Shown piece after piece: positions 1-9,241 of a stretch of 64,000 nt of DNA. The position numbers and the translations under genes are program-made. Origin of the DNA: Yoonia sp. (GTDB lineage: Bacteria > Pseudomonadota > Alphaproteobacteria > Rhodobacterales > Rhodobacteraceae); contig NZ_JAGYJK010000008.1 of assembly GCF_018402175.1 (NCBI RefSeq), positions 23,487 through 87,486 on the forward strand, written 5' to 3'. Within the stretch, counting starts at the first letter, position 1, and every line of letters starts with the position of its first letter. The notes below the pieces were generated by a model. That model saw nothing but the letters and a program-made list of their open reading frames with translations. It ran no database searches and was not told the DNA's origin.

Positions 1-323
1 ACATGATCGAGATGCCATCCGGCAACCGCTTGATCCTGCTGTCCGAAGGGCGTTTGCTGAACCTTGGCAACGCGACCGGCCACCCGTCTTTCGTGATGTC
101 GGCCTCGTTCACCAATCAGGTACTGGCGCAGATCGAACTCTGGACCAAGGGCGAAGATTACCAGCCCGGCGTCTTTATCCTGCCCAAGGCGCTGGATGAA
201 AAGGTCGCGCGCCTGCACCTGAAACGGATCGGGGTGAAACTGACCGAACTGCGCAAGGAACAGGCGGATTACATCGGCGTCACAGTCGATGGCCCGTTCA
301 AGCCGGAACATTACCGCTATTGA
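1..323 (+). CDS. ahcY: Adenosylhomocysteinase, C-terminal part (5' truncated by window edge)
   Basis: This is the last ~107 codons of S-adenosylhomocysteine hydrolase, the cytosolic NAD-dependent enzyme that splits S-adenosylhomocysteine into adenosine and homocysteine in the methyl cycle. The fragment shows the family's conserved stretch [12 protein letters not shown], then [11 protein letters not shown] and [12 protein letters not shown], and ends in the diagnostic C-terminus KPEHYRY. The frame is open through the first base, so the true start lies outside the window; the ATG at position 3 is internal. A strong hairpin follows about 40 bases after the stop. The gene looks intact as far as it can be seen. 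Confidence 0.95.
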   Translation, partial: MIEMPSGNRLILLSEGRLLNLGNATGHPSFVMSASFTNQVLAQIELWTKGEDYQPGVFILPKALDEKVARLHLKRIGVKLTELRKEQADYIGVTVDGPFKPEHYRY

Positions 324-360
324 TGCGGCACGCCTGACGTCAGGCTGCGGATGATCAAGA

Positions 361-396
361 CGCCGCCGTCCCGGTTCACACGGGGCGGCGGCGTTT
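361..396 (+). terminator. Probable rho-independent terminator of ahcY
   Basis: A 13-bp GC-rich stem (361-373 with 381-393, one G-U wobble) with a 7-base loop is followed by TTT. It lies 38 bases after the ahcY stop codon on the same strand. Confidence 0.75.
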
Positions 397-633
397 CGCG
401 TTCTGGGTGTGCAGTGTCGGGGGTGACCTATTGCGGTGCAAAGGTTTCGCACCCACGTCCTTAGCCAGTTACCTGATTATTCTGGAAGAATGGTCACATA
501 CTGCTAAAATACACATCAAATGATGCACTTATCGCGTTTGGTGTGCTGCTCCACCTGTGGTAGAGTTCGTTAAGGCCAGTATGGCCGGACCTTATAACTG
601 ATTGCGTGTGGTGGATTGGGAGCACGCGGGGTG
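397..633. other. Intergenic stretch without a recognisable gene
   Basis: About 240 bases between the ahcY terminator and the terminator of the minus-strand operon. I see no ORF with coding character, no tRNA and no recognisable promoter. A short weak inverted repeat (GGTGC at 435 with GCACC at 449) is the only structure noticed. Confidence 0.4.
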
Positions 634-668
634 AAAGAGGGTTCGGCGCTTGCCGGGCCCTCTTTTGC
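634..668 (-). terminator. Hairpin terminator at the end of the tsaD-gpsA-YCII-EVE operon
   Basis: AAAGAGGG (634-641) pairs with CCCTCTTT (658-665), and the stem extends inward through two wobbles and four more pairs to a tetraloop. The outer A/T tracts make it usable in both directions. It lies 20 bases past the stop of the minus-strand EVE gene. Confidence 0.75.
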
Positions 669-687
669 GTGATCGGGCGTTGCATGG

Positions 688-1107
688 TCAGGGTTGTGTC
701 CCACCCAAGGCGCAAATGATCTGCCATTCGGCATCCGTGACCGGCTGCACGGACAGCCGCGCATTATTCACCAAAACCATGTCTTTCAGTCGTAGATCAG
801 TCTTGATCTGTGCAAGGCTGACGGGTCTGACGAAAGGCCGCACTGCCCTGACATCGACACAATCCCAACGCGGATCATCCGTGGTGCTGTCAGGGTGGCT
901 TTCGGCGCAGACCTCGACGATGCCAACAATCTCCAGACCGGTGCGGGAATGGTAAAAAAACCCCAGGTCACCGGTCTTCATCGCGCGCATGTTGTTGCGC
1001 GCCTGATAATTGCGCACGCCGCCCCATTCCTCGCCCACAGCACCTTTGGCTGTCTGTTGATCCCAGCCCCAAACATCAGGTTCGGATTTGAACAGCCAAT
1101 AGGCCAT
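688..1107 (-). CDS. EVE domain-containing protein
   Basis: A 139-aa single-domain EVE protein (thymocyte nuclear protein 1/YTH-like fold), a family thought to bind modified bases in nucleic acid. The N-terminus YWLFKSEPDVWGWD and the later stretches GVRNYQARNNMR and DLGFFYHS are the family signature. An in-frame start 21 bases upstream exists, but the ATG at 1107 is preferred: it begins the conserved YWLFKSEP block and overlaps the upstream YCII gene's stop as TGATG, implying translational coupling. It is the last gene of a minus-strand operon followed by a hairpin. The exact substrate cannot be told from sequence. Confidence 0.9.
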   Translation of the reverse strand: MAYWLFKSEPDVWGWDQQTAKGAVGEEWGGVRNYQARNNMRAMKTGDLGFFYHSRTGLEIVGIVEVCAESHPDSTTDDPRWDCVDVRAVRPFVRPVSLAQIKTDLRLKDMVLVNNARLSVQPVTDAEWQIICALGGTQP

Positions 1108-1379
1108 CAGCCGATGACCTTTTTCCATGCGCTCAACGTGACATCGCCGAACAGACCGGCCTTGGCATAGGGGTCGGCGGCGGCCCAGGCCTTTGCTGCG
1201 GCAAGGTCGGCCACGTCAAGGATGATCAGCGACCCGCACATCTGCCCCTCGGCATCCAGCAGCGGCCCTGCGATTTCCACGACACCAGTCTCGGCGACAT
1301 AGGCCAGATGGGCGTCGCGGTTATCAAGCCGGGTTTGCAGCGCACCGGGTTTGTCTTTGGCAAGTAGGGCGAAACGCAT
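1107..1379 (-). CDS. YCII-related domain protein (YciI family)
   Basis: A 90-aa protein beginning MRFALLAKDKPGAL, with the YCII ferredoxin-like fold: a conserved His in AHLAYV, GPLLDAEG in the middle, and the characteristic DPYAKAGLFGDVTL near the C-terminus. YCII proteins are small cytosolic proteins of largely unknown catalytic role. It starts directly next to the gpsA stop codon and its own stop overlaps the EVE start by one base, so it is co-translated within the tsaD-gpsA-YCII-EVE operon, an order I recall from other Rhodobacterales. Confidence 0.88.
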   Translation of the reverse strand: MRFALLAKDKPGALQTRLDNRDAHLAYVAETGVVEIAGPLLDAEGQMCGSLIILDVADLAAAKAWAAADPYAKAGLFGDVTLSAWKKVIG

Positions 1380-2342
1380 CTATTCTTCTTTCAACGGGCG
1401 CGACAGCAGGGCGTGCAGCGCGGTTTTCACATCGGTCCGACCCATCGTCAGGTCAGCGACAACCGTGCATATCGGCAGGTCGATGTCCAGATCAAGCGCC
1501 AGCTGCCGCAGGGCGCAGGCGGTTGCGGCACCTTCGACGGTTGCTGTTGTGTCAAACGCCTGCCCGGCCCCCAGCGCGACCCCGAAACGGTAATTGCGCG
1601 ATTGCTCGGATGTGCAGGTGAGGACAAGATCACCCAGCCCCGACAAACCGCCCAGCGTGTCGGCCTGCCCGCCAAGCTGCGCGACCAGCCGCTGCATTTC
1701 TGCAAAACCGCGTGTGATCAGCGCCGCGCGCGCGCTGTCGCCAAGGCCGGCCCCGATCGTCACACCCGCGGCAATCGCCATGACGTTCTTCAACGCTCCG
1801 CCCAGTTCCGCGCCGATGATGTCGGTCGTGCGGTACAACCGCAGGGTCGGCGTGGACAACATCTGTTGCAACGCCATACCGGTCGCGTCAGCCGCGCAAG
1901 CGATGGTCAGCGCCGTGGGCAAGCCCCGCGCAATATCGGCGGCAAAGCTGGGGCCGGTCAGGATTGCGGCCTGCGCGTCGGGCACCAAATCGCGGATCGT
2001 GCTGGCTGGGCCGGTCATGCGGCCAAGGTCGATGCCCTTGCAGCAGGCGACCAGTGCTTTGCCTGACAGATGCGCGCCATGCGCTTGCAGAAACGGGGTC
2101 AGCGCCTGCGCAGGGACCGCCAAAAGCAGGGTGTCACAGGCAAAAAGAGGCTCTAACGCTGTGGAGATCGTTATATTATCCAGCAGAGTGACGCCCGGCA
2201 ACCGCGCATTTTCGCGGCCACTTTGCATCTGCGCCACTGCCGCAGCGTCCCGCGCCCAAAGCTGCACATTGTGCCCGTCACGTGCCAGAGCGACCCCAAG
2301 TGCTGTCCCAAAGGCCCCGCCGCCAGCGATCCCGATCGTCAT
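1380..2342 (-). CDS. gpsA: Glycerol-3-phosphate dehydrogenase [NAD(P)+]
   Basis: This 320-aa enzyme reduces dihydroxyacetone phosphate to sn-glycerol 3-phosphate for phospholipid synthesis in the cytosol. Residues 4-16 ([13 protein letters not shown]) form the dinucleotide-binding loop. Later come [18 protein letters not shown], the catalytic-lysine region [13 protein letters not shown] and the [11 protein letters not shown] block. Length is normal for the family. The start overlaps the tsaD stop by four bases (ATGA), and the stop directly abuts the YCII gene. Confidence 0.95.
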   Translation of the reverse strand: MTIGIAGGGAFGTALGVALARDGHNVQLWARDAAAVAQMQSGRENARLPGVTLLDNITISTALEPLFACDTLLLAVPAQALTPFLQAHGAHLSGKALVACCKGIDLGRMTGPASTIRDLVPDAQAAILTGPSFAADIARGLPTALTIACAADATGMALQQMLSTPTLRLYRTTDIIGAELGGALKNVMAIAAGVTIGAGLGDSARAALITRGFAEMQRLVAQLGGQADTLGGLSGLGDLVLTCTSEQSRNYRFGVALGAGQAFDTTATVEGAATACALRQLALDLDIDLPICTVVADLTMGRTDVKTALHALLSRPLKEE

Positions 2343-3421
2343 GCCTTGGCCCCTTTCTTGCCCGACCCCAGCATCGGGGCGGCGGTCTTGTCCAAGGGCC
2401 AGCGCGGGCGGGCCGACAAGGTCAGGTCATCGCGCTGCCCAAGGGCCAGCAATTCCGCCCCCGCATAGGCGATCATCGCCGCGTTATCGGTGCACAGCGC
2501 CAGGGGCGGCGCGGCGAAATCAGTGTCCAATCCAGCGCAAAGCTGCATCAAGCGGGCTCTGATCACCTGGTTCGCCGCGACCCCGCCCGCGATGGCAAAG
2601 CAAGGGTGCGCAGGTTTCATCGCCAGATAGATCGCCAGCGCACGGCGTGTTTTCTCGACCAGCACATCGGCGATGGCCGCCTGGAAAGACGCGCTTAGAT
2701 CCGCCTGATCCTGCCGGGTCAGCCCGCCCTTGGCCGTGACGACCGCATCGCGCGCGCGCAGCATCGCGGTTTTCAGGCCCGAAAACGACATGTCGCAGCC
2801 CGGCTGGTTCAGCAAGGGTCGCGGCAGATCGAACGCCCGCGGATCGCCACCCGTTCCTGCGGTTTCAACCGCAGGCCCCCCCGGTTGCGACAGGCCAAGG
2901 ATGCGGGCGGTCTTGTCGAATGCCTCTCCCGGAGCGTCGTCGATGGTGCCGCCAAGGCGGCAGTACTTATCCGGTCCTGCGACGATCAGAAACTGGCAAT
3001 GCCCGCCCGACACCAGCAACATCAGATAGGGATAGGCCACCTGATCTGTTAGCCGTGGTGTCAGGGCATGCCCCGCCAGATGGTTCACGCCGATCAGCGG
3101 CAGGCCCGTTGCCGCTGCCAGCCCCTTGGCGCACATCACACCGGACAGCACCCCGCCAATCAGGCCGGGGCCTGCCGTCACGGCGATGGCGTCCAGATCG
3201 GCAAGGTGCAGGCCCGCTGCGGTCAAAGCGTCTTCGACGCAATGATCCAGCTTTTCGGCATGGGCGCGGGCCGCGACCTCTGGAACGACCCCGCCGAAAT
3301 CGGCGTGTAGCGCGGTCTGGCCATAAACAACCGAGGCGAGCACATCATGGCCGCGCACGACCGCTGCAGCGGTATCGTCACAGCTGCTTTCGATGCCAAG
3401 GACAGTCAGCGGGCGCGCCAT
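2339..3421 (-). CDS. tsaD: tRNA N6-adenosine threonylcarbamoyltransferase
   Basis: TsaD transfers threonylcarbamoyl to A37 of ANN-decoding tRNAs, working with TsaB and TsaE. The chosen start gives [18 protein letters not shown], the canonical TsaD N-terminus; an in-frame start 45 bases upstream would add a non-conserved leader. The metal-binding HLAGH motif, the LVSGGHCQ block and the GGVAANQ segment near the C-terminus are all present, and the 360-aa length is typical. It heads the minus-strand operon and is divergent from hemD across 69 bases that must hold both promoters. Confidence 0.94.
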   Translation of the reverse strand: MARPLTVLGIESSCDDTAAAVVRGHDVLASVVYGQTALHADFGGVVPEVAARAHAEKLDHCVEDALTAAGLHLADLDAIAVTAGPGLIGGVLSGVMCAKGLAAATGLPLIGVNHLAGHALTPRLTDQVAYPYLMLLVSGGHCQFLIVAGPDKYCRLGGTIDDAPGEAFDKTARILGLSQPGGPAVETAGTGGDPRAFDLPRPLLNQPGCDMSFSGLKTAMLRARDAVVTAKGGLTRQDQADLSASFQAAIADVLVEKTRRALAIYLAMKPAHPCFAIAGGVAANQVIRARLMQLCAGLDTDFAAPPLALCTDNAAMIAYAGAELLALGQRDDLTLSARPRWPLDKTAAPMLGSGKKGAKA

Positions 3422-3490
3422 GCATTGATCCTGTTGCGTGTTCGTTAATCGCAGGTAACACTGCACCAGCCTGCAAACAATGGGATCCCG

Positions 3491-4207
3491 ATGACTCCAG
3501 CGCTGATCCTGACCCGCCCGGCCCTACAGGCCGAGGCTTTCGCCGCAGAGATCACTGCGCGTTGGGTCGGGCCATTGCGGACCATCCTGTCGCCGCTTTT
3601 GCAGATCGTGCCGGTGCCGATCACGGTTGATCTGACGCAGGTGAAAGGGGTCATCCTGACCTCGGCCCATGGTGTTGCGGCATCGCGCGACGCTGGCTTG
3701 CCGCGCGGCCTGCCTGCGTGGTGCGTCGGCGAAAAGACTGCACAATTGGCCACCGCGGCCGGTTTTGACGTCATCGCCGGGCCGGGTGATGCCACGCGCC
3801 TTGCCGACAAGATCATCAGTCGTCGCCCGGATGGACCGCTGGTGCATCTGCATGGTGTTCACACCCGCGGCGGCGTTTCTGAAAGGCTCGCCGCTGCGGG
3901 CATCGGTTGCATCGACGTGATCGGCTATGACCAGATTGCCCAACCCCTCAGCGATGCGGCGTTCGATGCGCTGCAGGGTGACGCACCGGTGATCTTGCCC
4001 TTGTTTTCCCCGCGCACCGCGACCATCCTCGCAGGGCAGGCACCGTTCGCGGCACCAGTGCATGTGGTCGTGATGAGCACGGCCGTCCAGAACGCCGCTG
4101 CTGCGATCAACCTGCGCAGTCTCAGCGTCGCGGCCACGCCGGATGCGGGTGCGATGATCGCCGCAACGTTGAAACGGCTGCGCGTGATGGCCGAACAGGG
4201 TCTTTGA
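3491..4207 (+). CDS. hemD: Uroporphyrinogen-III synthase
   Basis: HemD cyclises and inverts ring D of hydroxymethylbilane to give uroporphyrinogen III. The 238-aa sequence has the weakly conserved family pattern: an N-terminal [22 protein letters not shown] and the C-terminal half with a LPLFSPRTA block. Sequence conservation in HemD is low, so the call also rests on context: hemD, a mitofilin-like membrane protein and hemY in a row is a frequent rhodobacteral arrangement. It is divergent from tsaD, and a hairpin follows the stop. Confidence 0.88.
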   Translation: MTPALILTRPALQAEAFAAEITARWVGPLRTILSPLLQIVPVPITVDLTQVKGVILTSAHGVAASRDAGLPRGLPAWCVGEKTAQLATAAGFDVIAGPGDATRLADKIISRRPDGPLVHLHGVHTRGGVSERLAAAGIGCIDVIGYDQIAQPLSDAAFDALQGDAPVILPLFSPRTATILAGQAPFAAPVHVVVMSTAVQNAAAAINLRSLSVAATPDAGAMIAATLKRLRVMAEQGL

Positions 4208-4242
4208 CCTGCCCTCGCTTGAGGACAGGCGGCAGGTCGTTT
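4206..4242 (+). terminator. Hairpin after hemD (terminator or attenuator)
   Basis: GACCTGCC (4206-4213) pairs with GGCAGGTC (4231-4238), with a small inner CTC/GAG hairpin, followed by GTTTA. The left arm overlaps the hemD stop codon. The short T-run suggests partial termination before the next gene. Confidence 0.5.
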
Positions 4243-4292
4243 AGTGTTGTTGCAACTACGTCAGGCACTTGATGGGATCGGAAAAGGCGAAA

Positions 4293-5459
4293 ATGGTAAA
4301 ACAGCCTGCCAAAAGGCCTCGTGCCGCGGCCAAATCGCGCAAAGCCTCTGCTGGCGAGGCTGCACCGGTCGAATCAGCGCAGGTCGTGTCGTCTGGCGCG
4401 GATCAGGTTCCGCCGGAATATCATGCCCCGATCACGCCTGACGCGCCGCCAGAAAAGGAACAGCCCCAGCCTGCGCCAGAAGCTGCGGTCGTGCCGCCTG
4501 CACCAAAGGCGCGTGGCGGTGTGCTGCCGATGCTGCTGGGCGGGCTGGTCGCGGGTGCCATCGGGTTTGCCGTGGCCAGCCTGACAATGCCTGCGGGAAC
4601 GACGGACCTGCTGGCCGCGCAAGACGCCCGCATCGCGGCGATCCAGCAACAACTGACCAGCCAGCAAAGCGTTGATCTGGCCCCTCTCGAATCCGGTCTG
4701 GCCGATCTTGCCTTGCAGGTCACTGGCCTGCAGGATGATCTGGCAGCGACAGCCGCCACATTGGAAGACCGGATTACCGCGCTGGAAAACAGGCCTGTCG
4801 GCAGTGCGACGGGCGAAGGCTCCTCCGGTTCCACGGTGGAGTTCGAGGCTGATGTCGCTGCACTGCGGGCAGAGCTGTCGCAATTGACCGATATGGCACG
4901 AACCCAACTTGACACCGCCCGTGCCGAGGCCGCTGCAATCGAGCAAAATGCCGCCGCTGCTGCCCGTGCTGCCGCGGGGCGTGCCGCCCTTGCGCGGTTG
5001 CAGGCAGGGGTCGAAAGCGGTGCGCCCCTTGGTGCTGCGCTTGCTGATCTGGCGGACGTGCTGGGCACATCGGCCCCCGACGCCTTGCTGGCTGTGCCGG
5101 ACGGTGTGCCGACCCTTGCCACCTTGCAGGACAGTTTTCCCGATTATGCCCGCGCCGCCCTGACGACCGCGCGCGCCGAAGGTGTCGCAGGCGAGGATAC
5201 ATCGGGCGTTGGGGCCTTCTTGCGCAACCAGTTTCAGGTCCGGTCGGTCAACCCGCGTGATGGCGATGATGTCGATGCGATGTTGTCGCGCGCGCAGGCC
5301 GCATTGCGGGGTGGCCTGTTGCACGACACGTTGGCCGAAATCGCGCGACTGCCTGCAGTGGCGCGTGCGGAATTGTCAGACTGGCTGGCCCTTGCCGAGG
5401 TCCGCGCCGATGCGGTCGCGGCGATTGACATGCTGGTCACATCCCTGAGCGAGAATTGA
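4293..5459 (+). CDS. Mitofilin-like (COG4223-type) inner-membrane coiled-coil protein
   Basis: A 388-aa protein with a basic, Ala/Pro-rich cytoplasmic N-terminus (about residues 1-75), one membrane segment around GGVLPMLLGGLVAGAIGF, and a long Ala/Gln/Glu-rich periplasmic coiled coil that includes an AEAAAIEQNAAAAARAA run. The C-terminal third has the helical SLNPRDGDD/RAELSDWLALAEVRADA-type pattern seen in bacterial mitofilin homologues next to hemY. ATG 4293 is preferred over ATG 4272 because GGAAAAGG lies five bases upstream. It ends where hemY begins. Function is unproven; homologues are proposed to organise the inner membrane. Confidence 0.7.
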   Translation: MVKQPAKRPRAAAKSRKASAGEAAPVESAQVVSSGADQVPPEYHAPITPDAPPEKEQPQPAPEAAVVPPAPKARGGVLPMLLGGLVAGAIGFAVASLTMPAGTTDLLAAQDARIAAIQQQLTSQQSVDLAPLESGLADLALQVTGLQDDLAATAATLEDRITALENRPVGSATGEGSSGSTVEFEADVAALRAELSQLTDMARTQLDTARAEAAAIEQNAAAAARAAAGRAALARLQAGVESGAPLGAALADLADVLGTSAPDALLAVPDGVPTLATLQDSFPDYARAALTTARAEGVAGEDTSGVGAFLRNQFQVRSVNPRDGDDVDAMLSRAQAALRGGLLHDTLAEIARLPAVARAELSDWLALAEVRADAVAAIDMLVTSLSEN

Positions 5460-5470
5460 AAGCGAGACAG

Positions 5471-6910
5471 ATGATCTGGTCATTGATAAAAATCACCGCT
5501 TTCATTCTGACGGTCACCGCGCTGACCTATGGCGCTGCGATGCTTTATGATGTCGATGGTGGTGCGACGATTGCCGTCATGGGGATCGAATTCACGCTTC
5601 GCACGCTGGACATGGTGGTCGCGCTTGTCGCGCTGGTTGTGCTGGTTTGGCTTGGCCTGCGTTTGCTGGCGTTTTTGGCTGCGAGCTATCATTTCCTGAA
5701 CGGCGACGAGACCGCGATTTCACGCTATTTCGACCGCAACCGCGAACGCAAAGGATACGAGGCGCTGGCCGAAGGCATGATGGCGCTTGCTTCTGGCGAA
5801 GGACATCTGGCCATGACCAAGGCCGCGCGCGCGGAAAAGTATCTGCACCAGCCGCAGCTGACCAATCTGTTGACCGCGCAGGCCGCCGAAATGACCGGTG
5901 ACCGGCGCAAGGCCGAAGAAACCTATAAGAAACTGCTGGCCGATGATCGCACCCGTTTTGTCGGGGTGCGCGGGATCATGAAACAAAAACTGGCAGAAGG
6001 CGACACGGACCTTGCGCTAAAGCTGGCGCAAAAAGCGTTTGCGCTGAAGCCGAAACATGCCGAAACGCAGGATGTTTTGCTGCAATTGCAGGCGGACAAG
6101 GCCGATTGGAAAGGTGCGCGCCAGACGCTGGGTGCGAAACTGAAATCCGGCACCCTGCCGCGTGATGTTCACAAGCGCCGCGACGCCGTGCTGGCGCTGT
6201 CAGAGGCGCGCGACATTCTGGACGAGGGCAACCCGATCGAAGCGCGCGAGGCCGCAATCGCGGCGAACCGCCTGTCGCCCGACCTGATCCCTGCCGCTGT
6301 TATGGCCGCGCGCGGTTATATCGCGCAGGGCAATGCGCGCTATGCGTCGCGTGTGCTGGTCAAGACGTGGACCGCGCAGCCGCATCCTGATATTGCGACC
6401 GCTTTCGCCGAAATCGTACCGGATGAAACGCCGCAGGCGCGGGTTAAACGGTTTGCCACGCTGACAAAGGCGACACCCGACCACCCCGAAGCAAAAATGC
6501 TGATGGCCGAACTGCATATCGCTGCCGAGGATTTTCCAGCCGCGCGCCGCGATATCGCCGATCTGGTCGAAACCGATCCGACTGCGCGCAGCCTTGCGCT
6601 GATGGCCGCTGTGGAACGGGGTGTCGGTGCGGATGATGCCGTGGTGCGCGGCTGGTTGACCCGCGCCCTGACCGCGCCGCGTGGCCCGCAATGGATTTGC
6701 GACAAATGCCAGCATATCCATCCGCAATGGGGGCCTGTCTGCGGCAATTGTGCCGCGTTCGACACGCTGTCATGGAAACGGCCACCCGCTGGCGAAGTGT
6801 CGATGCCCGCCGGCACAGAGATGCTGCCGCTGATCGTCGGGTCACAGCCCGTGCCGGACGAAACCTTGCCAGATGATGCCGAGACAGTGGCGAAGGACGA
6901 CGCAAAATAG
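5471..6910 (+). CDS. hemY: HemY-type TPR membrane protein
   Basis: A 479-aa protein with two N-terminal membrane helices (ITAFILTVTALTYGAAM and MVVALVALVVLVWLGLRLL) followed by TPR-like helical repeats, matching the HemY_N family linked to late protoheme synthesis, not protoporphyrinogen oxidase. Near the C-terminus is a zinc-ribbon-like pattern CDKCQHIHPQWGPVCGNC, as in the alphaproteobacterial branch of this family. ATG 5471 gives the expected short leader; the upstream in-frame TTG overlaps the previous stop. Immediate linkage to the mitofilin-like gene and hemD supports the call. Confidence 0.88.
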   Translation: MIWSLIKITAFILTVTALTYGAAMLYDVDGGATIAVMGIEFTLRTLDMVVALVALVVLVWLGLRLLAFLAASYHFLNGDETAISRYFDRNRERKGYEALAEGMMALASGEGHLAMTKAARAEKYLHQPQLTNLLTAQAAEMTGDRRKAEETYKKLLADDRTRFVGVRGIMKQKLAEGDTDLALKLAQKAFALKPKHAETQDVLLQLQADKADWKGARQTLGAKLKSGTLPRDVHKRRDAVLALSEARDILDEGNPIEAREAAIAANRLSPDLIPAAVMAARGYIAQGNARYASRVLVKTWTAQPHPDIATAFAEIVPDETPQARVKRFATLTKATPDHPEAKMLMAELHIAAEDFPAARRDIADLVETDPTARSLALMAAVERGVGADDAVVRGWLTRALTAPRGPQWICDKCQHIHPQWGPVCGNCAAFDTLSWKRPPAGEVSMPAGTEMLPLIVGSQPVPDETLPDDAETVAKDDAK

Positions 6911-6954
6911 CGCTTTTCGCCATCTGATCAGGGTGCTATCACCCGTACCGGTAC

Positions 6955-7030
6955 GCCGCTGTAGCTCAGCTGGTAGAGCACATCATTCGTAATGATGGGG
7001 TCGGGGGTTCGAATCCCTTCAGCGGCACCA
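6955..7030 (+). tRNA. tRNA-Thr (anticodon CGT)
   Basis: A complete cloverleaf: acceptor GCCGCTG pairs with CAGCGGC, D stem GCTC/GAGC, anticodon stem CATCA/TGATG around loop TTCGTAA (anticodon CGT, reading ACG), T loop TTCGAAT, and an encoded CCA at 7028-7030. It is the last housekeeping gene before the flagellar cluster begins about 100 bases later. Confidence 0.95.
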
Positions 7031-7125
7031 GATTTCCAACATAATAATGGAAAACGCCATGATGATCAGGTTCCGATAGGGCCTGTTTGTCTGGTCATAG
7101 ACCCGAATGCGTAGCCGCAACCCGG

Positions 7126-8775
7126 TTATCTATCCGCGTTCCACGCGTCCATCAGGCTTTGCATATATTCGCCGGTCTTGTTCATGCTGGTGATCACGGC
7201 CTCCATCCGGCCAAAGCGGATGTTGTAGCGTTCGGTCAATGCTGCGGCCTTTGTTTCGATATCTTCCAGATTGGTTTCAAAGCCTGCCAAATTATCCGAA
7301 AGCTCTGTTTCGCGCCGCGCGATGAGGCCTGTCGCGCCAAGAAGGGTTTCGCCATAGCTTTCCAGCTGATCCGCCATGCTTTGGCCATAGCGCACTGTTG
7401 TCGTCAGGCTTTCGTTGGACCCAAGGGTTAGCTGTAGGCCATACGCATCGCCGTCAGTTGCACGCAACACGACATCTCCGTCATCATTGGTCCCGACGCT
7501 GAGCGCCAGTCCGTCGAGCGTAGCTGTCGCGGGTGATGTCGATGGGTCATAGACTAGTGCATAGGACCCAACCTTTGGAGGCGCAAAGCTGAGGCCGGTG
7601 ACTTCCAAATTTGGATCTTCACTGCTGTATTTTGTGGAGAAGAGCGCATCCACGATATCGGGGTTTTGCGCTATCGCGCGTTCGAACCGTTCGGCGTTCA
7701 AGGTCAGCGTTCCGTCCCGTTCCGTCTGGATACCGATCTGGGCGAGATAGATCGGCTCGTCGCCAAAACCGGTGATGGGCTGGGTGGCAATATTGCGCAT
7801 TCGCGACAGAACGGATTGCGCGGCGACATCCCCCGCCAAAGGGCCGGGCTCAGCGCCATTCAGCCCGCGCTGTGTTGCCTCTGTCAGATAGGATTTAAGT
7901 TCGTTTGCGATGGTCAGAAAGCTGTTGATCCGCTCTTGCACTGATGTGCTGGAGTCAGCCGAGGCAAGTGTTGACGTTCCGACAGCGTTCAATGTGACCT
8001 TGTGGCCGGCAAAAAGATCATCAAAGGAATTTTTGCTACGCGTGACGGTGACACCATCGACCAGCAAAAGCGCATCTTGCGCTGCTACCAGTGTGCTGCC
8101 CGCACCAAGCGGGTTGTTGATAGCATCGGTCTGGCCATCAACCGCGGCACTCGTCATGTTCAGGGCTGTTTTGATCGCAGTGATCGAGCCAGCATCAAGG
8201 GCGTTGTTTTCGCCTACCTTTGATTTCACGATCAAGGCATAGCCTGTTCCCGTATCCAACAGCGACGCAGTGACGCCATCAATCGCGTTCAACTGTTTGG
8301 TCAGATCGTTGAGCGTATTGTTGCTGGAGTCGATCGTGAAACTGCGGGCACTGTCCCATGCCTCTGTGTCCAAAGACACGGTGCCTTGGTTGACCGCGCT
8401 GGTGGGTGTCACTGACGCATCAAAGCTGAAGCTCAGTATCTGTTCGGTCGCAAGGCGCTGGACACTCACGGATGCGGATACATCACTGGCCAATGCCGCA
8501 GTCGAGACCTCGAAGGTCACCGCACTGGTCGAGGATGACGCCTGACGCGACGCAGCCTGTGCAACGGCGGCCATCGCATCCTTGAATGTGCCGACTTGCT
8601 GCGACAGCTGGCCCATCGCGGAAATAGTGGTGCTGGTGCTGTCAAGCCGCCGCTGGTTCAGCGACCGTTCACCACTTGTTTCAGCGGCGACAAGGCTGGT
8701 GACAAGCTGCTTGATCTCAATCCCGCTGCCGCCACGGCTGACGGCTGAAAGAATGTCGGGCTTGATTTCAGCCAT
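7126..8775 (-). CDS. fliD: Flagellar filament cap protein FliD (HAP2)
   Basis: FliD caps the growing filament and folds exported flagellin. The 549-aa protein has the conserved N-terminal domain with GGSGIEIKQLVTSLVAAE and a C-terminal D0 region rich in Glu/Leu heptads (LEDIETKAAALTERYNIRFGRMEAVITSMNKTGEYM), as expected for FliD_N and FliD_C. Length is within the family range. It is transcribed leftward, toward the tRNA, away from the flg operon. A TAAA-N15-GTCGTTTC element at 8800-8826 points to sigma-28 control, as expected for a late gene. Confidence 0.93.
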   Translation of the reverse strand: MAEIKPDILSAVSRGGSGIEIKQLVTSLVAAETSGERSLNQRRLDSTSTTISAMGQLSQQVGTFKDAMAAVAQAASRQASSSTSAVTFEVSTAALASDVSASVSVQRLATEQILSFSFDASVTPTSAVNQGTVSLDTEAWDSARSFTIDSSNNTLNDLTKQLNAIDGVTASLLDTGTGYALIVKSKVGENNALDAGSITAIKTALNMTSAAVDGQTDAINNPLGAGSTLVAAQDALLLVDGVTVTRSKNSFDDLFAGHKVTLNAVGTSTLASADSSTSVQERINSFLTIANELKSYLTEATQRGLNGAEPGPLAGDVAAQSVLSRMRNIATQPITGFGDEPIYLAQIGIQTERDGTLTLNAERFERAIAQNPDIVDALFSTKYSSEDPNLEVTGLSFAPPKVGSYALVYDPSTSPATATLDGLALSVGTNDDGDVVLRATDGDAYGLQLTLGSNESLTTTVRYGQSMADQLESYGETLLGATGLIARRETELSDNLAGFETNLEDIETKAAALTERYNIRFGRMEAVITSMNKTGEYMQSLMDAWNADR

Positions 8776-8799
8776 TGCTATACTCCTGTACTAGTCAGA

Positions 8800-8826
8800 G
8801 AAACGACAATCTCGTTACAAGGTTTA
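8800..8826 (-). promoter_or_regulatory. Probable sigma-28 (FliA) promoter of fliD
   Basis: On the minus strand TAAA (8826-8823), 15 bases, then GTCGTTTC (8807-8800), 25 bases before the fliD ATG. The same two boxes at the same spacing precede fliS, and closely similar ones precede flgM and fliC. The enterobacterial consensus is TAAA-N15-GCCGATAA. Confidence 0.7.
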
Positions 8827-8840
8827 ATGCTGCGCCGCGA

Positions 8841-9184
8841 TTACATGCGAAACTGAGCCGCTTTGCAGGCATATGACGATACGATTGCATTGCGCGTGAA
8901 CCGCACCCGACCGCTTTCACGTTGAATCTGGACCAGTTCGCCGCCCCAATCACCGTCGATCTGGGTGTCCGATATCGCAGTGATTGTGATTGTGTCCGGA
9001 CTTGCGCCCTCGATCACGCCGGTGGAACCCTTTGATGTCTTGGTAAAGACGATCCGGCCCAGTGGCGCGGCGGTCATTGTGCAGTCATAGCTTTCCTGCG
9101 TGAACCTGGTCAGCGCCTGACAATCAGCCAACCCTGCAAAAAGCAGTAATGAGGCCGTTAGGGGAAGGTCGTGGACAGTGTCAT
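8841..9184 (-). pseudogene. Small secreted protein of unknown function, apparent frameshift in signal peptide
   Basis: The uninterrupted frame gives a 96-aa product starting at a TTG (9131) with no ribosome site. A far better start is ATG 9184, preceded by GGAG eight bases upstream; its frame ends after eight codons. Adding one C to the CCCC run at 9164-9161 (minus strand) would join the frames and give MTLSTTFPLTASLLLFAGLA, a convincing signal peptide, followed by the mature part beginning DCQALTRF. The mature part has three Cys and no family I recognise. It lies between fliD and the unknown gene facing flgB, both on the same strand. It may be a real frameshift or a sequencing error. Confidence 0.5.
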
Positions 9185-9241
9185 TGTAAAACTCCGAACA
9201 AGTGGAAAGTGAAAGCTGCGTGCGCAGGTGCAGACGGTTTA

